From: Aplysia californica
Taxonomy: Eukaryota; Mollusca; Gastropoda; Aplysiida; Aplysiidae
Length of the DNA stretch: 64,000 bases
Direction: 5' to 3'
Assembly (NCBI RefSeq): GCF_000002075.1
Contig: NW_004797378.1
Span: 1,130,490 to 1,194,489, forward strand
Shown piece after piece: positions 39,601 through 54,600 of this stretch (positions are counted from its first letter, which is position 1; the number at the start of each line of letters is the position of its first letter). The notes under the pieces were generated by a model. It did no database searches. It was not told the DNA's origin and saw only the letters and a program-made list of their open reading frames with translations. A program made the translations under genes and the position numbers.

Positions 39601-42600
39601 AATCTAGCTCACAGTTTACGTCCTACATAGTCAAGCCACAATGAGCAGAAGTTTTCATCTCATTTCTGCTGTAATTTCTGACATTAAAAGCGCACTTGCC
39701 TAAAAACCAAAAAAAAAAAGTATTTAGTGCGTAAAATATGTTGCTAGGGACACTCATGCTATCACCTGCACTGCACGAGACTTTCTCTGAAACAGACAAA
39801 CGTGAGTGACAACAACACCCTTCAGAAAAGACCCAAGCATTCACTTGAGCTTGACAACTGAATTTTGAGTACAGCATTCAAATAAAGATGACCACGAGCT
39901 CACATGTCCTGAACTGACCTCCAGTCAATTTCGATCATTATCGTTAACTTTCTCATTAGTCTTGATATGAGAGTGTGTCAGTGCCGTATGAAACTGGATT
40001 AAATTCATAAGAAGCAAAATCTGTCAATTTTCTCAATTCCCCATCAGAATATAATGTACCCCCCCCCCACCCCCAAGAAAAAAAAACAAAAACAGGCCAA
40101 CCTGCTGCCAAAACTATCAAATAGTCATTTAATCTCTCTTTGTAAGTGATGTACAATGGACAACAAGACTTACATTGGCTGCTGCATACTCAAAAGAGAG
40201 GCGAGACTCCTGCCTGGAGATTCCGGAAGCCACCAAGTCCATCATAGGTGGGTCTTTATCCCAGAACATGCAGCAGATCATAGCCATAGTCTGTACATCT
40301 CGTACTTGACCATAATGGGACAAGCTGAAAGACAAAATCCAACTACCATCATTACTTGGAAACCGCATCTACAAATACTGAGAACATTATCAAGATCTGT
40401 GATAATTCATAGCTACCAACTTTATAGAATTTTTTTAAACAGCACCTAAAAAAATCTTCTTTCTGCAAACCAAACTTTTATTTTCAACAAACACTTTTTA
40501 TCTTGATTCTATCCTGTGACCACTTTCATTAAAAACCAAATGCTAAAACAAAGTTAACACTACAACATTAATAACAAATGTTGTGACACACAACAACAGT
40601 ATTAATCAAAACCTCAACTCTTTTACAATAAAAAGACTTTTGCCTGCTAAAAGAAATCATAACTTTTCCTAACACTATTATACTCACTCAATGTAAGATA
40701 CATACCACAGTATTACATCAGAATAAAGTAAGCAGATACTGCACCTGAACTTAACATTATTAGAGGCGAACTGTCTAGAAATTAACCAGTGCACCGCCCA
40801 AGGGAGAAAGACTGATAGATACCTTTTCAACAGCAAAGACAAAATATAGCAAGTAACATAGCAAAAGTAATTTTTAGTTTCTTTTCTTTCCTTCCTCTCG
40901 CATGAAAGCCAAAATACACACAACTAATAACAAATATATTTTTTTTATCCACTTAAAATGTGAGGTAGTGTGGTGAAATTAGGCGCTCGTCAAAATAATG
41001 AAATTGAAGAAACTGGCATTATTTTGCCAGTTTGGCAATTTTTATCAAATTTTTGTTTTTTGGCTTACCACCATTGTTGTCCAATTATGAACACGTTTCT
41101 GTGTGAATCTTACTGACAAACGCTGATTAAAGGCACAATAAAAATGTGTTTTCAGTTTCCATGGACAATCAAGCTATAGAAAAAAAAAACTTTGGCTGCC
41201 GTTTTCTTGCTAATTCTACCTTTGAACCAGGAAACCCCACCTTCTTCAACCTCAAATATCTTGACTTCTATTCAAGATAGAAGAGCATTTTTTTTCACCT
41301 ATGGCAAGGCAACTGAACAAGCTTTAAGAAGATACCAATAACTCCACATGCCCAAAAATTGACGAGCGCCTGATTCCACCACGTCGTGACACAGATGTCT
41401 CGCAGACAAAAAAAAGTGACTAAAAATACAAAAAGAGCAACAAACACCAGTGTCAGCAACTTACAATTTTTCCACCATGCCCCGACCAAACGGGTGGTAC
41501 GCCCATGGAGGTCCCAGCTCTACGTTAGGTGAAGGTCGTAGCACTGGATGCGACATCTGATGAATCAGTTTCCACAGCTGAAACATGTGAATTCAAAACA
41601 AGCTTCATTACTCGGAGATGACTTGATGATTGTTGGGGCACGTTGTTGTTTTGTATTCACTTGACCCCCCCTTCTCCCTACGATCTAGTTCCCCAGTTGT
41701 GAACACTAGAATACATGAGATAGAGGCTGTTTTTCCAGACTCAATTAGGTTTTGATGGGTAAAAACTTAACTCTTTATCTCCCGTAAGCTACTCCCAGCA
41801 GCTCGCCTGTACAGAACCCCTGTGCTGGTGAGCCTCTGACAGCGGCTCGTGCACATCACTTTACGACGACTTCAACATCAAATACTTTTCGGCAATGGCC
41901 GAAAACGGGTCTCTTTTATTGGGAGTTAATTCATTAGATGAAGAACAATCAAAATAGGTTCACTTGTTTTGATTTAATTACCAATTTAGTGACGTTTCTG
42001 TCATTATTAGATATAGTACCAAAGAAAGGGCCTGGCAAGGTGGGTTTACCCCCCACGAAGTTAAAGAGTTAAATACCACACCAATAGCAAACAATATAGA
42101 AAATATAGTAAAAACAATTAATTTCATGTCATTCTGACAACAGACACAAATTTCTTGCACATGATGAGAACATTTTTTAACTAAGTCAACTGACTGTGTC
42201 TGTCAGCCAAGGGGAGCAAAGATTGGTTTAATTTAAATAAACAAAAGTGCATTCGCATGACAATGATCATTTAGCACAGGGGAAAAGCAAGACAAATAGA
42301 AACAACAAAAGCAGTAGGACCCTATAATACCACCCTCCAAACATCCACTGAAAAATGGATGAGCATCAAGGGCCACAATCATGGTGTAGAGTTCTCTCAA
42401 TTTTCTAGCGTCGTTTAAGTGGCAAGACCCCTTATTTAACATCCATCTCCAGTAATCCCACCTCATTGAGGATTCTAACAGGGCTCATACACACCATAGC
42501 AGAGATGCCAACCAAACAAAACCAAAATGAGTATTGGGAAATATGAAAATGTGTATTTTCAGGGGAAAATGTGTATTCTCCACGACCAACCGACCAACTA

Positions 42601-45600
42601 GTAAAATGTTCAGGTTGTCCAGCAATATTTCCTGAAAAAAATTTACGAGCTCACCAGCTCGAAAAAGGGAGCACACACGCATACAATATACATGTATCCA
42701 GTCAACAACATGTCAGTGTTCAGTGTTGTACTGGGGTCTTGTTTGACTTAAATATTTCAGTCTGTTATAATATTTTCCTCTCATTATTATATAAAAAATT
42801 AATCCTGTTTTGAGCATTCGGAAGAGCCTAGAACAAGAATTTCGACTATCAAGAACCAGTCTGGGTGTCATGATTCATATTATGAACTGACAGACTCAAA
42901 TTATTGCTCAAACTCAGAGAAAAGCAATAACTTGAATGGCTCAAGTAGACCCATGCACTGTGAGAGTTGTAACAACTGTGGGAGGGCAAGATGCAGTGAC
43001 ACTGAAAATCTGCCCGTCTTGAACCGAAAGCTACAACAAACACTGTAGGCATAATTTACTATCACCCATCCAATGACACGCGAACATTTTTTTTCAATTA
43101 CATGTACACACACTTGCAAAGTATGAAGGGTCCAGATTCCGCACACGGCCTGCACCAACGCGCGCTTTGCAGAGAACTCTAATCAAAATTCTGAAATTTG
43201 CCTCCAAGTTTTTCCCCTCTGGTGTTGCCTTCACACCTCCTCCTCCCCCCCCCCTCCTCGAGTGTATAAACAAAAAACAATAATCCCTTCCCGTAGACCT
43301 ATACTTGGCAACGCCGTTACTCCCACCAAACACGGTCTTTGCTCACACGATGCCGCATTTATTTGAGATGCAAATGCGCGCAGGTTCATTGACCGGTCAC
43401 GATGGCGAGCCCGACAATCTAAAAATCGGACGACGCTTGTATTTTCTTTTTCTTTTTTTCCTACAGTACAAGTAACAGCACAGAGACGAACTCAAGAAAT
43501 TTTATTTGCACGGCAACACAGCGTTTACACTGCACAGCCTGCATGTCACAAATAAGTTGCGTTATCAGTCTACCGCTGGCAAACTTCTCGGTGGTAACGA
43601 AAGCGAAAGTAGATCTTGATTTTCCCGATCAAGCCTCGGTGTCTTACGCCTGCCGCCATAGCCGCCAGTTCGTGTGAAAGTAAAACGTACTCTCGGAGGA
43701 GGAAAAGCTAAATGAATATTATCACAATCGTGACCGGCAAAAATGAACTTACTGACCTTATCGGACTTGGTTTTCAAATACTCCAGTTCCGCGATACTGA
43801 TACTATTTTGACAAAACAGGGGACTTGAGATAATTAGGTTTACTCGCCCAAACTGGATCTCATATTTTTCGCATTCCAGGATGCGTATTTTTTCCTGAAA
43901 AGTCGTATTCGCGTATTTTCGGAAAAAAATCGTACTAAAATACGTAAAATCGTACTGGTTGGCATCTCTGCCATAGCCCAGCATAAAATCAACTGAGCAT
44001 AACGACACGACTAAGAAATACACTACAATTTCAACAACCAATATGTGAAATAGTACGTCTGTAAAATAGACTTGACAAATACATTAAGATTCCTTACCTG
44101 AACCAAGTCCTTTCGTCCAATTTTCATGGCCACTGCAGCATTGTGATCACAAGTGCCAGGAATATCCTGCAAATCTAGCCTGGAGTGGGAATGAAATAAA
44201 GGAGGAACAAAAACTCACAATGACAAATACAGAAACAGTTATAGACCTGCATGTGAGCCTCAACCAGATTGTCTGAAAATTTTGCGCACCCCCCCCCCCC
44301 CCCCCCCAAAAGCCTTTGTGGGTGTCATAAAGAAGAACATCCAAGTAACGAGCGACCACCCCAACAAACACAATAAAGAAGAGACCTAGATCTAACCCTA
44401 ACCCTACCCCCAAAAAGAACCTGCAACGGGCCTCATGTAGAAAGGCCAAATCAAGTCCTAAATTTTTAAAAAAATTAAATTTAAAAAACCACACTCCAAA
44501 ACAAACAAGGAGCATATAGATCTAGATCTAGATCTAGATTCTAGATCTATATATGGCTTACATCTACATTGCTATAGGGTTTGATACAATAACACAATAG
44601 AATTGGAATATAAAATGAATCCTTCATATAGATCTATATCTAGATCTAGAAATCTAGTAATCTAAATAAATCTAGATCTAGATCTTGTATAACAAGCGAA
44701 TAGGAATAGGCCTTGAACTAGAAATCCGCATCCGATTCCGAACAGAGGGACTCAGCTGAGTCTAGATCTTTACTAAATAAATAAACAATTCACGCACCTG
44801 ATGAAATGCTTATTTTTACCAATATAAAGATTACAGCACAACCTATGATAGGGTTTGACACAATAGAATTGGAATATGAATCCTCCATTGAGGTCTATAA
44901 TGATCTATATAAATCTAGATCTAAATCTAGATCTAGATTCTATTAGAACAAGAGAGTCGGACTTGAATGAATCCACACGATCTGAACAATTGAATTAGTC
45001 AACAAACGAAATTCAAAATGGCTGCTCGAGCACGAAACTGAAAGTAGATAATTTAAGTTGTCGTCCTTTTTCGTATTCGCATTTCTACTTAGGTTCCGAC
45101 AATTATGTCGGAAACGCCGACGTCGGCAGTCGGCGGTGCGCGCGTCGGCGGTCGGCACGAAAACGAAAGTGCCGACGAAGCCGACGGGAGAAAAAGGGGG
45201 ACGCTGGCAATCGGCCAAGCCTCGCACTATGCACATTGACTGATAGTGATACAGGCGGGCCTAGCGATAGCATCGGCCGGTTCGCGGGTCGGATTTCAGA
45301 CGATTGTCAGCAAACATGCAGGTCTACAGTTACCTCAGACAAACAACATAATTTACAGACATCCCCAGTCTTCTTGACTCTGTGGACATGAACACACTCT
45401 ACCTCAGCATGCAATGGTAAAAAATCTAGCAGTCATCAGGGACTTCCCAGTTTCCGACTGCAAATTTTTAGGTCCGCTCTTAATGGTACCATTGTGATAG
45501 GTTTATTTCAAATTTGAAAGAAACACGGAAACACAGCTCAGAACAATTCTAATTGGAACATAATAAAAGACAGTCAGCACAAACAAACTTGAGACTTAAG

Positions 45601-48600
45601 CATAGGTCTTTGCCACAAGATTTTGGAACAGTCACATACACACTTTAATCTTACTTGTAGTTTTCTGCCAGATACTTGGACAGCGGGTTGATGCTTGAGA
45701 TGTCATATATGTTGATGGCACCAACTTTCTGCAGTTTCTTGCTTTGTCTCTCCGCATCCTTTTCCTTGTGTGGGCGAGGTTCCCCCGCGTCCCGTGACCG
45801 CCCCTGAGATTTGTGGTGGTGGTGCAAGTGGCTCTGTCGATTTTTACTCTTGGCATGCTGTGGATCCATCATAAGTGTTGAACATTGAATTTTTTAGGGT
45901 TCCCTTATCCTCAGCATAATCTCATCAGAGCAGTACAACATGAATACAAATAATCTTCACTAAATGGGACCGTATCGACTTAAACAAGTACAGTTAAACT
46001 TTTTCTTACAACCCTCTGTCCAAGGCAATCGTCTGTACAAATGATCACTTCCCACTTCCCTCTTTGCATTTTTCTATAATATAATGACACTGTCCAAGAG
46101 GACCACACATCTAAAAATGACCATTTTTCTCCTCAACAAGTTTCACTGTATAAACATACCGCAATAACAAAAGTGTGGGTCATTTCTCAAGAACTGTAAT
46201 GAAAAGAACATAAGCAATTTTCATACAACAGCCCCTCTGCACATCAACAATAGAGACTTAGTATTAGAAAAACAAGCTGGTTTTTTTTAAGACCAGTGAC
46301 ACTTTCCCTAGACAACACTGCCATGTACCTTTTCTGTGAAGAAATCGCTGATGCTAGCAGCTGGCACAGTGGGTGGAGGGCTCCCATACAACATGGAGAG
46401 GGAAAAACTTGGCTGAGACCTTATCCACTGAGACTGGGTGCAGGTCACCAGGTCAGACAGGGCTCTAGGACAAGGAGGACCACAGAATGACATACTCACT
46501 ACAGCAATTAAGCAATGAAACACAGACAGCCACACAAATAAATAAGAACTTAAAAAAAAAAGACATTGAATTTCAAGACATTAGTAGGTGTTTTTGCACT
46601 GCCTTCCTTATTTAAAAATAGCAACCTTTTCATGCTTTCAAGTCAAGTGAGCGGGCTCTCGTGGTCTAGAGGTTAGGTGTTGGGTACTCGTGCAATAGGT
46701 CCCAGGTATGAAACCTGACAGTGACCGAAAATTTTCGTTAAAGATCCTTTCGTGGTCCAAAATCGATAAGAGTAGGCTCTGGCCACCACCCGAGCAATAT
46801 TCATAATTCCTACCTTACTGGAAATGTGAAACGTGCCCGTGCTCTCATATGACCTTATGCAGTTGTGCGCCTCATAAAACACTTAGCCAAACAAAAAAAA
46901 AGACCAAGTCATGTGATCATATACTTTACGTTAAAACTCACCAGTCCTTTATGAGTTTAAATACATGACGATATGAACAGTGCTTCCATCAGCTGAAGCT
47001 GAAAAGTAAGGAAAATTCTGAAGGGGGTCTCCCAGCAGGGAGCAGGGACAGCGCCCCGGTGAAGGTTCAGGGGGCAAAGCCCCCTGAAAAAATTCAAATT
47101 TAGTGCTTTTAGAGGGTTGAAAATGGCATTTGGGAGCCTGTTTGAAGAGATTGCCTGCAAACCATAACATTTATTTTTTCACCAACATTTTGTCTCGTTT
47201 GATTTCTTCACCAAGATCTGCATAATATATTTCCATTGATGGCAACGTTTGAAAGCAGGTTCCTCTTCCATTGCTACTATAATTCAATTAATTTGTCATC
47301 GCACCATTGATAGAAAGCAAACCAGGGAATAATGAATAGAGAATCTAGATATGTACCTTCACAATACAGTTACCCCACGTATACCCTAATATTCCTTAAG
47401 TTTCAAGCCTGAATGTCGCATGTCACAACCTCGGAACACCACTTCGAATTACTCTTGACTTTAGTAGTCTTAGGTTGATTTTAGCATAAATTTCTTTCAT
47501 CGTGGCCCTTATGGCATTCCCGTGCCGTAAAATCTTAGCATTGCTCATTTCTCTAGATCTAGACAAATTTGTAAAAAAGTTTCTTTCTGACAGTAATTTT
47601 CTGTCTAAAATCACAAGTAGATTTCCAGTCGCGGCAACAATCCGAAGATAATCTAAGACGGAATGAATGAATGAATGATAGAAAGGAGGAAATTGGCAAA
47701 AAAAGTTTGCCAGATTTTGATCAATCCACGGGTAAAAATGTACTGCCGACAAGCCCGCAATGAATGCAAAAGGCATGGCGGAATAATTGCCGATGGCAGG
47801 AAATGCGCAATCTGGCAGGTTTCTATAACATTAACTTATTGCAGAGAGAATTACCGTAAAAATCCATAACTTATACAAGTACTAGACGATACGAAGGCGA
47901 GTACGGATCTTTTGCTACGGAATTTCGGTAGTCCTATGCTGTAGCAGATTTTTGCGGAGGGAGTTGATAATGATGGAGGAACAAGTACGTAACTGGCAGA
48001 AAGTATGGATTTCCGTAAAAATATGGAAGAGTGGAAGCACAGTATGAAGCAAGGAAAAAAACAAAACAGACGCAAATACCAAAGGAAACAAAGTAGCAGC
48101 ACATACCAACAGTAGTCACCCAAGCCATACGTCGGTGGCCTAGTGGTTATGCTCTCGGACTCGCAACCGTAAGGTCGTGGGTTCGAATCCCGTCAGGGAC
48201 CCGACGTTGTGTCCTTGGGAAAGGCACTTTACACGAATTTTCCTCACTTAACCCAGGTGGGAATGGGTACCCGGCTATAGACAGCGAAAGATCTTGTCAG
48301 TATGTTAGTGTTTGAGCGCTTAATCAGCTGCTTGCACTGTATGCTTCCCGGGAAGCTGAGAATGTTTCGGAGTGTTCTATGGTCTGCTGGGGTAATAATA
48401 TAGTGTAAAGCGCATAGAGCCTGCTGTTGAGCGGGGATTTGCGCTATACAAATGCTATCTATTATTATTATTATTATTATTATTCTAGCATGCTCAAATA
48501 TACAAGATATTTGCAACAAGCAAAAAAATCTTTAATGTATGTTTTACACCCCCCAATGATGACAATTTAGATAATTAAAGAGGTCAACTCATCCTGTCAA

Positions 48601-51600
48601 GGCCAATTCTGGCGAGAGGCACACAGAGTCCCAGTAGAAAGATGGAGATACTAAATAAAAATACTCCCCGTACGGGAATCAAACTATGGTCGTGGGTGGT
48701 CGGCGGGTGCTCTGGTGTGGTTAGCTCTTTCTTTCCTATCGAACATCTATAATCCTTATCTCCTCTTCTTTTTTATGTTTGTTACTCTCTTGTAACACCT
48801 CTAATCTTCTGACGCTCATATGACCTTATGCAGTTGTGAGTGCTGTAAAAACTCTACTAAAACTAAACTAAAACTATGGTCTTCTGCATGTCACAGCAAA
48901 GCATCCAAATGCTATACCAAAGACACCGCTCATGTGTAACTCATTGTGCTTCTCTTTCCAATACCTTAACATGAAAGAAAGACACAATAGAGTCCCAAGT
49001 ATAATCTAATTTTTTAAAAGGCAGGCACATCAAATATACATACCTCGGAGTGACTTCCATGTCTTCATGGACCTTCTTCAGAAAAGCAGGCACAGAAAAC
49101 ACAACAAGGCGATCTGAAGCAAGGAAAATACAGAAAAGTATGTAGCTATAAACATAACACAGTGCCAAGAGAATAGAAAACCAGAGCTTACTGATATGTC
49201 AATACTGGACTTTTTTTACAGGCAGGTCCAAAATACTTCAAAATGTATGTTGAAACGAACTACACTAAGCTTAGACAGAACAATCATGGACATGACATTA
49301 CATGAATTGTCCTAGCAAAATACCTTTCATTGGCTTTAATGTCAGAATAAAATGCTTGTAATTGTAGAAGAACCAGAGATAAAATAACAAATATTAAATC
49401 AAGAAACTAAAGCAGCACCTTTAATTTTTTTTTTAATGACAATATATGAGGTGTGCTGACAAAATGAGTTACTTCTCGGATTTCAGCCTTATGGAAATTG
49501 ATTCATCAACTTGGTAGGTGAAGTTTGTACAGTTTGTGAGCATGTAATAGTAACAGACTCAGTAAACTTGAACAAAATGGCATCAATTGAAAATGTATAA
49601 ATCTGACCCCAGTGTCGATTTTCAGCCGATATCTCCATTCTTGGATCGTTAGAAGTAACTCATTTTGTCAGCACATCTCACATATAGAAATGTTATAAAA
49701 CAGGAAATATTAATGTCCACAGCCCTTCCCTTTCAATCAAGTTGTTACACCTCAAAAACAAGTGCGGGGATTAGCAAGGCCCGAGAAAGATTCCGGGAAC
49801 ATCTTCCCGTGAAAATGAGTTCAGTATTCTTTCCAACACACTTAGATTATTGCGAAGGCTTAGCACTTGTCCCACAGCTTGGGGGGAAAAAAGGGAAGGA
49901 CAGAAAGGAGAGACATACACCAAAGTAAATACAGTCTAACGACCACCTGTCCAAAACAATCATCTGTACAAACGACCTCTTACAACCTTGTGTTTTCTGT
50001 ATATTATACATAGCTGCCACTCATAAATTTTTAAATAGGAGGAAATTCACGCGAAGGCGTACGCGCGCTCTCCGAAACCAGTGAGATCCAGAGGCAATAT
50101 ATACTGGAAAATCTAGCCTACGGTTTTGGAAGGGAAAACTGTCATATTGTTAACCATAGGCAACTGAATTAAAATGTATTTGAAAAAAAAAACCCCAAAA
50201 AACCCATAAAGGCAGTAATTTGACTAACATTAACAAGCATTCGAGTCAATTTGACACAGTTTGGACTTGGTGACTAAAAATCCAGTGTTTTTTGCCAGCT
50301 GGTGTCTTATAAAAAGATTTCTTTCACTTTAAACATGTACATAGACGTAGAGCAGTATCGGATCAAGGACGCAGGCACTCATGTACAATTGCGGTCCCGT
50401 TTGCACTTAGTGCCCCTGTAGTGTGTTTCTTATTTAGAGATCTCAACTGAATTAAAATCATAGCCTAGGCTATCTAATCTAGATCTAGTTATATCTAAAT
50501 ATGTGTAGAACTAAATTATATCTAGAGATAGATTTTCTCGATCTAGATCAAGATTCACTTCCACAGCAGCCACAATAGCCGTCATGTAAACAAACGGGAC
50601 CGCAATTGTACAGGAGTGCCGCGGGCTGCGATTTCTTTCGCAAAAAACAGCTAGTTCAATTTTCTAATGAACTTTTCAAGTCGCACACCGGCTGCTTCTT
50701 TCTCATTCCAGCTCCTTTTATTTTTGCATTCTGAATCAATTTCTCTCGAATTTCCGCCAATTTCAATGACAACTCGGCGCGTTAACGTCCTGATGCCCGA
50801 TCGACACTGTAGTGTGTTGCTCCACAACAATAAACAATGTGAAACTAGCGCTGGGCCTAGAAGAACGGAAGTAGAAAGCTACAGGCGGACATGCGCAAGC
50901 CGCGTTTTCGTCTCTCTCCCGGTTCGGTGTTTTCCGCGGGGGAAAAAAAGTATGAAATTTGCGACCAAGAGCGGTCCAGCGGAGGAAGGAGGAAAGTTGC
51001 GGGAAAAGCTAGATGAAGCGGAGTTTCCGCTATTTAGCGGGAAAGTGGCAGCTATGATTATAATGACATCGTCTAAGATGTGCACCCGTCTAAGGCAACA
51101 ACTTTTCTCCTCAACAACAGGTAGCCGTCTTGGCCCATTTCGAATGTATCACACATTCAAGGTTGCACTTATAATCTACACCCCCCCCCCCCCACCCCAG
51201 CAACCACCCCATAGAAAGAGAAACTCCACTGTGGAAGTAAAAGGGTAAAGAAATGGCTTCCACTTAATTCATACTAAATACACATACAACAGAACAGGTG
51301 AACAAAACTGTTCCACATCCACAAAGGACAATTTGTGATACCATTTGAACAAAAGCGAGCGCCTGAAGTGCGAGGGAAGGGTACACTGGAGTCTTGGAAG
51401 CTTCCTGTAGGGTACATGGGTGCTGCACTGCTTGGTGAGATGGGGCTGGATGGAGATTTCACCTTTTCCACATGATACTTGTTCTCAAGCATTGTTTTAC
51501 GATCTTCTCGCTGTGGGAAAGCATTTTGAAGAAAAAGTAAGCCCATGTAGCAACAAAAACCAACAGTTATAAACTCATAAACTGTGGGAAAGTTAAACAC

Positions 51601-54600
51601 AGTTTCAGCATTTCATCATTTTAGCCAGTCGTTTTCAAATCTCTAAATTCAAGCCCACAATTCTCAATTCAAGTCTCAACAATGAACCAAGCTAATAGTC
51701 AACAATACAAACTCAAAAGGTATTATAGATTTCTCAAATTGACAAATATTCACACAGAGATAAATGATGAAAAAAGGAGCAACAATGAAAGTATGCGTCC
51801 ATCGTTTAATAGAATACGAACAAAAGCAGTACCTTATCTTTGACAGTACACACAAATATTGAGCAATTAGAAACGGGCAGCTTTAGAAGTATATGAAAGA
51901 TCTAAAAGGCTAGAAAATTACCACTCAAATAGAATTCTTGTTGACAGGTGGAAACCTAATCAAAGACTAAAAAATACAAAATCTGTACTTGACACTGTCC
52001 TCAATCTCCAAGAAAAACATCACCTCCTTGAAAGACGAGAAGCTCTAGAAAAAGTCCCATCAACTCTCCCACCACATCTCACCATAGCAAAGCCAGAAAT
52101 TAGGAAAACACTTTTAGACAAGAGCAATAAAAACACACATCCTGTGGCACTAAAATATTCTGCACTTGAAACAACTGATTCCTACCCACCAACATGGATC
52201 CACTCATAAACTGATGGATCTGCCTTTAAGGCAACAATCAAATCTGGATATGGGTCAGTGATCAACTTGCCCAATGGAATAAAAAAGGAAGTCTTTAATT
52301 CCAGCGGGTTCTTCTTCTCTAACTTCATTGCCGAACATCACCAACATAGCAAACTACATCAACTACTTGTTTGACACTAACCCACTTGCTACCACAGACA
52401 TTTTTTATCTTTACAGCCTCTCAACACTAGAGGCACTTGAGAGTGGGACTGATGCGAACAAAGATATACCGCACTTGATTTGGAGTCTACATAATTTGAT
52501 AAGTAGGCACCACATCAGAGTGGTCCTACAATGGATTCCTGCTCACACTGGGACACCGGGAAATGAAAGAGCTGATGCTCTAGCAAAGAAAGGAGCAAGC
52601 CTCCCTCAGCCTGATATTCCTATTGATTACACCACCTGCTGCCAAATGATCAAGTCAAACCTCAAAGAAGACTGGATGAACCCATGGGCCACAGGTATGA
52701 CAGGAAGGATGATTTATGGCCACATGAATAAACCATAGGTCAAAGATCCAAATCAATGAGTTGAGGAAAGGACACCAATTCATAATCTTCGAACTTAGAA
52801 CACAACATGTGCCCCTCAATCAAAATCTCAACCGTATTGGGGTAAAGCAGTCTGCTGCTTGCCCACTATGTGTCTACCTCTCAGAGACAACGGAACATCA
52901 TCTGTTCTTCGGTAGAAAACTAACCGATTTGAGGGGATGTTTTCTTCCAAAGCCACCCCACACATCTAACTGCCTCTACTTCTCAAGACAACAGTTAGAA
53001 CAGACATGCAGCTATTACAGAATTGCATCATGCAGAAGAGTTAACGCTCAGATGCTACTCGATCGCTAACAACAACAACATCTTTGACAGTACATCAACA
53101 TATGAAGATACTTCCAGGATCCCAAAAAAGAAAAATTGAATCATATAATTCAAGCTCCCCCGCAACATTCCAACTGTGAGCATACAATAATTTTTTTTTA
53201 AACACACCCAACATTCTTTTAAAGAAAACTATCTTAATAATGGACAAGACAACAAGAAAAGTCCATTTCCAAAAGTTAATTAAACTTTTAAAAGAAGGAT
53301 CATTGTTGTCTTCGAACATATTGCAAAAAATCTTTTTTTTTTCAAAATGTCTATATTTATTGGAAACCATTTAAAACTGCTTTTTCTCAAAAAGAACATC
53401 TGTACTCAAGAATAAAGTCTGTGCTATGATAAGATTCCATGATATTTTAACCAAGCCATAAAAAAAAATCTGCTAATAGTTGAAAACATTTGGGACGTAA
53501 TACTTTTATTCATAATGTGAACTTTGTCACAGATATAGGTTAGACACTGAAAGGCAATGTCAGGTGTACTTTACTGACTGCATTTTGTTTAGATGAGCCG
53601 CACCCTTAGGTATGACACTACAACTTACCTGAGAAAATGATACTTCAAAACCTCAGTCCAAATTAAACAAAAACAAAATTTATTCACTAAAAAGCAATTT
53701 CCCTTTTAAAAGGACGGCCAATACAAAAAGACTCTTTCTGACATTCTTGCCTTCACAACACCAATTCAAGATGACTTTTTTTAAATATACATACGAAATA
53801 CATTTTATTGTGCAATAAAAGAATAGTTCACTTAATAAATGAGCCTTAGAGTATTACAACTGAAACATGTATGAGAGGCATCGTGGTGAAACCGAGCACT
53901 CGCCAAAATAATAGCATTTTTCTTCCCATTTGGCAATTTTTATCAAATTGTTATCTTATGGTTCTACACCTTTTATGTCCACTTAAAAACACATTGCTGT
54001 GTGAGTTTACTGAAACACTTTGATTCAAGGCACAAAATATGTAACTTTACTGTTTTCAAGGACTCTTCAGCTTTAGGAGTTACCACACTTGAAGGCGCAT
54101 TTTATCACTTATTTTGCCTCTGAAACGAGGTGAACCCCACCTCCTTCAATCCAAAATACCTCGACTTCTTTTGAAGATAGAAGGGTAATTTTTTTCATCG
54201 AAAGCAAGACAAATGACTTCCGCCCGATTCTACCACGTCATGACACATGACAATTTTTTATAAGGGGTTCAAGATCATGAAATTTCATCAAAGCATGTTA
54301 GTGTAGGACGGACAAGTAGTTGAAATCAGACATCTCCATATATCACTCACAGACTGTCCATCTTGAGGAGAAGAGTATGGTCTCGACTTCTCCATGATTG
54401 GCAGGATCTGCCGGAGACTCGTCTCCACACAGTTCATAAGCTGGTTCACAAGTTTCGTGGATACATCACCAAATGTCTGTAAGAAAAAGGAGATGTGTAA
54501 GCCTCCTGAGCAATGGCGAAACAGAATTGTCTTTCTATGACTTTAGATTTGAGCTACAGCTCACATGATTGATGATACAAAAGAAAACCATCAACCTCTT

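Larger units (their letters stand above)
41650..44179. repeat. Segmental duplication, right copy (partner 3435-4272)
   Basis: Collinear with 3435-4272, apart from two insertions at 41771-42068 and 42500-43970. It contains WDR59 exon 8 and its downstream intron. Confidence 0.85.

Noticed and set aside
43565-44041. 158-residue minus-strand open frame
   Set aside because: Lies mostly in the right part of the hAT-like element and crosses its end into intron sequence. No transposase signature was seen.
48131-48205. Possible genuine tRNA gene
   Set aside because: It has A and B boxes but is followed directly by a SINE body and an (ATT)n tail, so it is a SINE head.
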